From Prevotella sp. (GTDB taxonomy: Bacteria; Bacteroidota; Bacteroidia; Bacteroidales; Dysgonomonadaceae): DNA of 5,052 bases. The notes beneath the pieces are model-generated. The model did not search any database. It was not told where the DNA came from and saw nothing but the letters and a program-made list of their open reading frames with translations. Numbering within the stretch: position 1 is the stretch's first letter; every line of letters begins with the position of its first letter. A program made the translations under genes and the position numbers. The stretch spans positions 1 to 5,052 of the forward strand of contig JAISES010000168.1 of NCBI GenBank assembly GCA_031263965.1, in the 5' to 3' direction. Positions 1-5,052 of this stretch are shown here, piece by piece.

Positions 1-1691
1 TTATAGGCTGTTTCCGCAGCCTTGCTATCGCTACCATAAGTTTTATGCCAGTCCTGTCCCGGGCCATACTGCTTCAATACACGGTTTAGGGGAGAGGCTT
101 CGTAAACCGGCAGGGAATAGGGCTTTTGGTCATTACCGTTGCTGGAGATAGCTGCGGTCTTGACAGTAGCCGGATTGACATAGGCTCCGTTGTTATTCGC
201 TATAGCTGCCGGAAGCCATGTCTTGTCCTCACGTCCGAAAGCGTCGTACTCCTGTATGCTTACAAGGTCTTTGCTGGTAGGAGTGATCCCATGCTGTACG
301 GTCTGGCTGGGACGGCCTAATCCATCGAAGTACTGGATTTGGTCGAGATAGGTAGTACCCGCTTCGTTGGTGTAGGTGCGGGTACGGATATAGTTTTGGT
401 CGCTTGACGGAAAGCTTGGGGTTGAAGGCGGGATAGTATTACCTGCCGCTACTTCCGTAAGCAGCGGGGTAGCTAGGTAATAAGCTATATAATTCCCTCC
501 CGAAACTTCCGAAACTCCGGATTGTGTGACTTTCATCTGGTAGCGCCCTGCATCTAATTTATAACTGAAATCGGCAGACCAAGACCAAAGATCGGAATAA
601 TTGGAAGTCCCTTCCGGAATTTCCCTGATAATTTCTCCCGAATCAAGATTTGTTAAAGTAAAAGATGCTTCGGGGGCCGGACACTGGTCGAAGTAATTAA
701 AGCCCTGATATATAATCAACTCAACCGGTTCACTGACAGTAAACAAAGTCCTGATTTCATAATCGTCAAAAATTTCGTTCCAAATAAGATTGTCATTATC
801 TGTATTTATGCATCCCAGTTTAAAATTATAAAGTTTTCCCGTAACGTTTGGGCCATAAGTTTTCGTTGCCCTGATAGTGGTCGTTATATTCTCCCTTCCT
901 GTCGAAACCACATAGTAGGTGCCGGCCGGAAGGCTGTCCATATTGAAAGAGGCCGATGTTGCACCCGACTCAAAGGCGCCGTATTCCAGAACATTATACC
1001 ACAACACCCCTAACTCATCCAATAATTCCACTTCCGGATAGGACGATCCTGTAGCGGTAATAGAAACCGTTATATCCATCGGCCTGTTTATCGTAAACTT
1101 ATAGGCTGTAAAATTATTCCTGCCTGTAAAGGAAGAATAGTTGCCGTTATTAACAGGGTTATCGGTATGCGTGTAAGTGAACAGGCCGCCCTTTTCCCCC
1201 AGGTCGAACGTGACCGGCCAGGACGGAGTGCCATACATAACAGTGACAATACGCCCGTTTTGACTATACCCTTCAACAACCACATAGTATGTGCCTGCCT
1301 GAAGATTACCGGCCAACAAGGAAGCCCGTTTAGTTGGTCCGCCGAGATATGATTCCGGTATGCTCCCGTCGCTGTCGTCATTATAGGCAATGGGCTTTCC
1401 CGAGGCATCCAGCAAGGATATATAAGTATCTTCCAGTTCCGATAAATTAGTATGCATGAATATATCCATAGGCACGGTTATCGTGAATTTATAGAAGACA
1501 TCGTTGGTAGAACGGCCATAATAATCATTGGTAAAATTATTGGTATCATCACCCCAAAAATATTCGAAAGAGCTGTTCTTTATTCCGAAGTCTGTGGGAT
1601 TGTCCATGGTATTGCCCATCTGGGCGAAAGCCTTCCCTGCCGGAAGCAAAAACAGAAATAGCAGCGTAATAGCATATGTAAAATTCTTCAT
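1..1691 (-). CDS. Secreted Rhs-family protein, N-terminal part: PPC-like modules plus DUF6443-like region (partial, runs off left edge)
   Basis: I translated this frame by hand from the ATG at 1691-1689. It stays open for 563 codons plus two bases to the window edge, so the 3' end is missing. Residues 1-23 form a Sec signal peptide (MKNF, hydrophobic core, AFA before Gln24); there is no lipobox Cys. Residues about 36-152 and 166-275 are two related beta-sandwich modules, each with YKFTI, PMDI and AGTYYVV motifs, resembling bacterial pre-peptidase C-terminal (PPC) domains. A divergent third module may span about 286-390. From about residue 433 (NYIRTRTYTNEAGTTYLDQI) through QYFDGLGRPSQTV, EYDAFGRED and SPLNRVLKQYGPGQDWH the sequence matches my knowledge of the DUF6443 region that precedes the Rhs repeat core in Bacteroidota. 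An Rhs core and a variable tip are therefore expected beyond the edge, but are not seen. The start lies 11 bases after the upstream stop; the spacer AACAGACCGCC has no strong Shine-Dalgarno, as is usual in this phylum. Family call is firm; a toxin role is inferred. Confidence 0.88.
   Translation of the reverse strand, partial: MKNFTYAITLLFLFLLPAGKAFAQMGNTMDNPTDFGIKNSSFEYFWGDDTNNFTNDYYGRSTNDVFYKFTITVPMDIFMHTNLSELEDTYISLLDASGKPIAYNDDSDGSIPESYLGGPTKRASLLAGNLQAGTYYVVVEGYSQNGRIVTVMYGTPSWPVTFDLGEKGGLFTYTHTDNPVNNGNYSSFTGRNNFTAYKFTINRPMDITVSITATGSSYPEVELLDELGVLWYNVLEYGAFESGATSASFNMDSLPAGTYYVVSTGRENITTTIRATKTYGPNVTGKLYNFKLGCINTDNDNLIWNEIFDDYEIRTLFTVSEPVELIIYQGFNYFDQCPAPEASFTLTNLDSGEIIREIPEGTSNYSDLWSWSADFSYKLDAGRYQMKVTQSGVSEVSGGNYIAYYLATPLLTEVAAGNTIPPSTPSFPSSDQNYIRTRTYTNEAGTTYLDQIQYFDGLGRPSQTVQHGITPTSKDLVSIQEYDAFGREDKTWLPAAIANNNGAYVNPATVKTAAISSNGNDQKPYSLPVYEASPLNRVLKQYGPGQDWHKTYGSDSKAAETAY
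867..1196 (-). repeat. PPC-like beta-sandwich module 2 of the DUF6443/Rhs protein
   Basis: This is the second copy of the module, at about residues 166-275, with AYKFTINRPMDI and LPAGTYYVVSTG. It lacks the acidic AYNDDSDGS loop of module 1, having LWYNVLEYG at the matching place, so a metal or ligand site, if module 1 has one, may not be shared. A further, weaker candidate copy follows at about 522-836 (residues 286-390: LYNFKL, FTVSEPVELIIY, LDAGRYQMKV). It keeps the order of hydrophobic strand motifs but little identity. Confidence 0.62.
1236..1586 (-). repeat. PPC-like beta-sandwich module 1 of the DUF6443/Rhs protein
   Basis: This is the first of two related coding modules, at about residues 36-152. 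It contains FYKFTITVPMDI, an acidic stretch AYNDDSDGS typical of a possible metal-binding loop, and QAGTYYVVVEGYS. It lines up with module 2 at a period of 130 residues at the YKFTI motif and 124 at the GTYYVV motif. At DNA level the best matches are 1461-1495 against 1071-1105, and 1278-1295 against 906-923, the latter 18 bases with one mismatch. PPC-like modules are generally extracellular accessory domains; binding or spacer duty here is inferred. The module edges are approximate. Confidence 0.65.
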
Positions 1692-1702
1692 GGCGGTCTG
1701 TT

Positions 1703-4700
1703 TTATTGGTTTTGGTAATGGTAGACGTAGTTTTGGATAACCTGCTTATTTCCATTATCGTTCTTGATATAGGTTTCTTTCAACCGCCCGAAAGCATCAT
1801 AGTCGTAATAGGTAGTAATACCTGAAGGATCGGTGACAGTCAGTATGCCGACTAATGGTTTATAAGTGTAGACCGTTACAAGGGCATCTTTGAGTATTGT
1901 CGTATTTTTTCGCAAATCTTTTAATGCCTTTAAATCGTATTCTGACGGAACCAAAGCGCTGCTTACCCTGTCAACTAATGCCCTGCCCAATGCCTGTACT
2001 ACCGTTGCATAGGTGGCATTTTTGATTTCGGCGATTGGGTACTGCCCACCATAGCCCCATAAGTAAGTTGTCGCAATACTATCTAATGTTGTGTATTGCT
2101 GCATGTTACCTTTTGCATCATAGATATCGTAAATTACATCTGTTCTTAAATTACCTATACCCGAGGCGGATGTCTGCACCGAGGAGGGCAGAATTGCATT
2201 ATCCGGATAGATATTCTTTACTCGCCCTATTTCTTTGCCATTATGCGTTGTAACGGTTTCCAAAACTGTCGAAAGCATATTTCTATTTACCAGTCCGGTA
2301 TTACCGGATGGATATGTCAGTTCCTTTACGTAATTTCCGTTAACACTATTTGTCTGAATAGTTTTTTTTATCCTGTTTTTGGAATCGTATTCGTACATTT
2401 CAACTTGTTTGACAGAATCTACAAGCATTTCATTTTTATATGAATACATAATATTCTTTTCAGATGAAATAAGCTGGGTGTAATAATCAATAAAATAAGG
2501 CATATCACCAAATTGTGAATTCACATAACCATAACAACTGGGTTCATACCCCAAAGATTTATTATTGTCCGGGCATCCTATAATTCTCCGCTTTACTTTT
2601 TGACCTACATATTTTTTTATATCAAGAGTGGCATATGAAAAGTCTTTCTGCGCAACTTTTTTTCCGGAACTATCATATTTTATTTGTCTGGATATAGTAG
2701 GATAGACTCCTACTTTTCGTTTATTTACGTCCAGTTCGCCAATACGGCTATATTCTAATGGAAAAAAATCAATATTTTCCATAGTTATTATCCCGCCATT
2801 ATAACCCAATACATCGTAATCTGTTGATATTTTATAAAAAGAAACAGTTTTTCCATTATCCATATTTCCTGTTTGCTCATATTTTGTGACACAGTCGTAA
2901 TTTACTTTAAAATCGAAGGCTTCACTAACAAGAGGCTTTTCACCGATAATAAGAGTGGGATATGTCAGGAGGTTGCTTCCCCCTGAATAAGCAGCGTCAG
3001 CATCACACACATAAACATAGGAGTCAACAAATAAATCTTTATATATATTAATTGGAATATTCGGTTTCCCTTCTCCATTTTCGTTTATTCCATACTTGTA
3101 TATAGCAGTAACATTCTCATCTGTACCAGTCGATGATATTGTTTTTTTTATTCTTAATCCTCCTCCGTAAATTAATTTATTATCATGTTTAATTCGATGG
3201 GATTCGTACTCAAAATCTTTATAACCCCCTGTCGGATAAGTTATTCTTTTCAACGAATAGTAGTTTGGAACAGGATCTCCCGATGTTCGGGGAAGCCAAT
3301 ATAAATTATCCATAATGTTTGCTACCGGCTCAAGGTCTCTGGGTATTGCTTTATTACAGTTAGATTGCCTCACATATGCTATGTTATTAGACTCCGAATG
3401 GAGAGCGGCAAAGCCGCCAATATCGGTAGTATAACTCTTATAATATCCCCACTGGTCAGGATAGGCTAATAATTTATCTCCCCATTCGGGCAAATAGTAT
3501 TTGAACGAATATTCTTGAGGAGGGACTAAATTATCAGAACAGTTTACCGTAATTTTATCTAACAGGAGATGAAGTAAGCCTCTGGAATTTAAATTTTGCA
3601 TATAGGAGAAAGCGATATTTAATATCTGTTTGTTTTCTCTTTTATTGGTAACGGTTATTGAATTTATAATATGTTCCCGATTTAATCCTGATTGTCTGTT
3701 AAATTTTATTATCTCATTATCAGTAATGATTTCATCAACAAAAAGAGAATAGAATTTTAATTCCGAGGAATAAGTATGGCCATCGACAAAAAACTGGGCT
3801 TCAACAACACCGGAAGACTTCCATATACCAGTAGGTGCACTTTGGACATAAAGTGTATTTCGCATAACCGGATGTATAACATGTATCATTTTGTATTTAA
3901 AAATGACTTCTTCATTAAAAAGAGACGATATCCGGGTCAGAGGCCAGCTAGTTTCTTCGATATAACTATCTAAGAGCGTCTGTTCATTTAAACCATTTTC
4001 CCCAAAAATATATTTAATACCTTCCGTATCAACAATAGACATGTTTTGAAAAAGGGATGAGCCATTGGATAAACTGATTTTATCCCGGTTCCTTCCTAAC
4101 ACATCCACTTGCTTATTAACACGATCGTTTATAATAAAATAACCTTGAGTAGAAGGTAGTTGATATGAAAACAGATCGTATAGTCCGTCGCATATATAGG
4201 CCGGATCAATACTTCTATTAACGGTCTGAGTGGCTTCCTGACCATTTAAGAGCATACCCGCCAGATAGTAATCTCGTTCCCAGCTTGGATTTCCGGCTCT
4301 TGACAAAGTTTGTTCGTCATAGAAATTACTTTTTTCGTCGGGTTTACCAGATATGGTGCGTATGACTCTATATCCACCGGCTCCTATATTCCAACCTGCG
4401 CCCACATCACCATCATATTCCATATATTTTATTCCTCCGGCATGATATGATAAAGAGATGGGAATGGTTAAGCCCTTGATTTTTACTTCATACAGAGGTA
4501 TTTCTATTTGAGGTAATCCATTATATTCCGTAACCGGATAATCCATGTATTTTTGAAATAGTTGGCTTTGGGGTGTTGGCGGTATTACCCTGGGTGTCTG
4601 TTCTGGATAAAGACTAGATTGACGATTTTGCGCAACCTTCATCCTGCTTATTTTTAAACTATCTTGCGACATCTGAACCGAATCGGAGGGTAATTGACCT

Positions 4701-4756
4701 TTTACTTGTCTAACAGACATACTGGTCAACAGTAGTATGAATAATATTTTTCTCAT
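1703..4756 (-). CDS. Secreted Rhs/YD-repeat-like protein without a C-terminal tip (1017 aa)
   Basis: The gene is complete, from ATG at 4756 to TAA at 1705-1703. Residues 1-20 are a Sec signal peptide (MRKILFILLL, VKG before Gln21) with no lipobox Cys, followed by a polar stretch and a Pro/Gln-rich linker (about 51-65). At 72-140, YNGLPQIEIPLYEV, ISLSYHAGGIK and VGAGWNIGAGG match the N-terminus of Bacteroidota Rhs-like proteins and resemble the SpvB/TcB start of Tc-toxin shells. Further family hallmarks are RITYPTGGYKDFEYESH (504-520), GGGLRIKKT (531-539), YLWGYGGQYPIAEIKNATY (898-916) and a YD-type repeat TTYYDYDAFGRLKETY (981-996). The protein stops 21 residues later at YHYQNQ, so no toxin or other tip fits. 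There is no T9SS sorting domain either. The most likely role is a structural or adhesive secreted beta-rich shell protein; its partner may be the next gene, 11 bases on. It follows the sorting-domain gene by 17 bases, so co-transcription is likely. The middle of the gene is very AT-rich compared with the next gene. Function is not established. Confidence 0.9.
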   Translation of the reverse strand: MRKILFILLLTSMSVRQVKGQLPSDSVQMSQDSLKISRMKVAQNRQSSLYPEQTPRVIPPTPQSQLFQKYMDYPVTEYNGLPQIEIPLYEVKIKGLTIPISLSYHAGGIKYMEYDGDVGAGWNIGAGGYRVIRTISGKPDEKSNFYDEQTLSRAGNPSWERDYYLAGMLLNGQEATQTVNRSIDPAYICDGLYDLFSYQLPSTQGYFIINDRVNKQVDVLGRNRDKISLSNGSSLFQNMSIVDTEGIKYIFGENGLNEQTLLDSYIEETSWPLTRISSLFNEEVIFKYKMIHVIHPVMRNTLYVQSAPTGIWKSSGVVEAQFFVDGHTYSSELKFYSLFVDEIITDNEIIKFNRQSGLNREHIINSITVTNKRENKQILNIAFSYMQNLNSRGLLHLLLDKITVNCSDNLVPPQEYSFKYYLPEWGDKLLAYPDQWGYYKSYTTDIGGFAALHSESNNIAYVRQSNCNKAIPRDLEPVANIMDNLYWLPRTSGDPVPNYYSLKRITYPTGGYKDFEYESHRIKHDNKLIYGGGLRIKKTISSTGTDENVTAIYKYGINENGEGKPNIPINIYKDLFVDSYVYVCDADAAYSGGSNLLTYPTLIIGEKPLVSEAFDFKVNYDCVTKYEQTGNMDNGKTVSFYKISTDYDVLGYNGGIITMENIDFFPLEYSRIGELDVNKRKVGVYPTISRQIKYDSSGKKVAQKDFSYATLDIKKYVGQKVKRRIIGCPDNNKSLGYEPSCYGYVNSQFGDMPYFIDYYTQLISSEKNIMYSYKNEMLVDSVKQVEMYEYDSKNRIKKTIQTNSVNGNYVKELTYPSGNTGLVNRNMLSTVLETVTTHNGKEIGRVKNIYPDNAILPSSVQTSASGIGNLRTDVIYDIYDAKGNMQQYTTLDSIATTYLWGYGGQYPIAEIKNATYATVVQALGRALVDRVSSALVPSEYDLKALKDLRKNTTILKDALVTVYTYKPLVGILTVTDPSGITTYYDYDAFGRLKETYIKNDNGNKQVIQNYVYHYQNQ

Positions 4757-4773
4757 AGTATATATCTTGTGTT
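4757..4773 (-). other. 17-base intergenic spacer with no Shine-Dalgarno
   Basis: On the coding strand the spacer reads AACACAAGATATATACT. It has no GGAGG-like site, no stem-loop and no room for a promoter with both the -33 and -7 boxes known from Bacteroidota. This supports co-transcription of the sorting-domain gene and the 1017-residue Rhs-like gene, with translation starting in an A/T-rich leader as is common in this phylum. Confidence 0.6.
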
Positions 4774-5052
4774 TTATTTTTTAACAATTATTTCATTCAC
4801 AAACAGATTATTGGCAGTAATCCTCAGCACATAGTTATTCGGCCTGAGATTCGAACAATCGATCGTTTCATTGTATGTACCTTTAGCCTTTTGTTGTGCC
4901 TTGATCTTTTTGACAGGCATGCCTTCAATCGAGTACAGCTCAAACGATACCTTTGCATCCTGTTTAAGTTCATATTCCAAATACATCTGCGATTCCACAG
5001 GATTCGGATAAATCTTACAGGCCATCAGGTTTTCCAAAGTCACTGTTTTTGC
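4774..5052 (-). CDS. C-terminal T9SS-type sorting-domain-like protein (partial, 5' end beyond right edge)
   Basis: The visible 92 codons end at TAA 4776-4774. The sequence carries the marks of a type A T9SS C-terminal sorting domain: the IYPNPVESQMYLEYEL box, a central strand VSFELYSIEGMPVKK, then GTYNETIDCSNLRPNNYVLRI, and a short tail ending IIVKK. In the T9SS this domain guides a Sec-exported protein across the outer membrane and is often cleaved when the cargo is anchored. A GTG at 5043 could be read as a start for 89 residues, but the frame is open upstream to the edge (Ala-Lys-Thr before it), and a free sorting domain without signal peptide makes little sense, so I treat the gene as partial. 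It may be a small secreted protein or the end of a large one. In genomes that lack T9SS, similar domains occur on small secreted proteins, so actual T9SS export is not proven. Confidence 0.82.
   Translation of the reverse strand, partial: AKTVTLENLMACKIYPNPVESQMYLEYELKQDAKVSFELYSIEGMPVKKIKAQQKAKGTYNETIDCSNLRPNNYVLRITANNLFVNEIIVKK

Noticed and set aside
126..320. A 64-codon plus-strand open frame
   Set aside because: It is antisense to the DUF6443-like region, whose motifs are clear and unbroken.
1088..1408. A 106-codon open frame on the minus strand
   Set aside because: It overlaps the secreted DUF6443/Rhs gene in another frame; the latter has a signal peptide and family motifs running straight through this stretch, while this frame shows no recognisable motif.
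1692..1705. A frameshift or in-frame stop splitting one giant Rhs protein into the two genes
   Set aside because: The second gene begins with its own ATG and a full Sec signal peptide, and the first ends naturally after a YD repeat, so these are two genes and not a broken one.
1452..1755. Short open frames on both strands around the start of the DUF6443/Rhs gene (1452-1661 and 1528-1740 plus, 1549-1755 minus)
   Set aside because: They overlap the signal-peptide region of one gene and the end of the other, and none has a family motif or a convincing start context.
2035..2443. Two plus-strand open frames of 72 and 66 codons
   Set aside because: They lie antisense to the YLWGYGGQYPIAEI part and neighbouring sequence of the 1017-residue gene; their Cys/His/Leu-rich composition is what an antisense reading of this gene would give.
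5041..5043. GTG as the true start of the sorting-domain gene
   Set aside because: The frame is open upstream to the window edge and the resulting protein would lack a signal peptide, which a T9SS-type domain needs.
1..5052. tRNA, rRNA, CRISPR array, insertion-sequence ends or internal terminators
   Set aside because: Coding sequence fills all but 28 bases of the window, and I saw no regularly spaced repeats, terminal inverted repeats, transposase motifs or stem-loop plus T-run in the spacers.

Overview
The window looks like chromosomal DNA from a member of the Bacteroidota, most likely the order Bacteroidales. Three things point there: a C-terminal domain of the type IX secretion (T9SS/Por) sorting type, two Rhs-like proteins in the style typical of that phylum (one carrying a DUF6443-type region), and gene starts without a clear Shine-Dalgarno sequence. 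Genus cannot be settled from the sequence.

Everything that is coding lies on the minus strand, so the genes read from right to left. (1) At 4774-5052 is the 3' end of a gene whose product finishes in a T9SS-sorting-like beta domain; its start is beyond the right edge. (2) After 17 bases comes a complete 1017-residue secreted Rhs/YD-repeat-like protein (1703-4756) with an SpvB/TcB-like N-terminal motif and a C-terminus that ends just after the last YD-like repeat, so there is no room for a toxin tip. (3) After another 11 bases comes a large secreted protein (start at 1691) that runs off the left edge. Its first 563 residues hold a Sec signal peptide, two clear and one doubtful beta-sandwich modules of the PPC type, and then a DUF6443-like region, which in this phylum normally leads into an Rhs repeat core. 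This third gene has no stop codon inside the window, so it is easily missed.

The short spacers, common strand and lack of any visible terminator or promoter between the genes suggest one operon. The likely theme is an envelope or secreted Rhs system: a small sorting-domain protein, an Rhs-like protein with no tip, and a longer Rhs protein whose C-terminal tip (possibly a polymorphic toxin, with immunity gene) would lie beyond the left edge. The functional link, including the idea that the two Rhs-like proteins form one shell as TcB and TcC do in Tc toxins, is inference. Base composition is strongly mosaic: about half GC in the DUF6443 and first PPC regions, falling to roughly a quarter GC in the middle of the 1017-residue gene. 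No RNA genes, CRISPR arrays, insertion sequences or origins were seen. No stretch over 300 bases lacks a gene.
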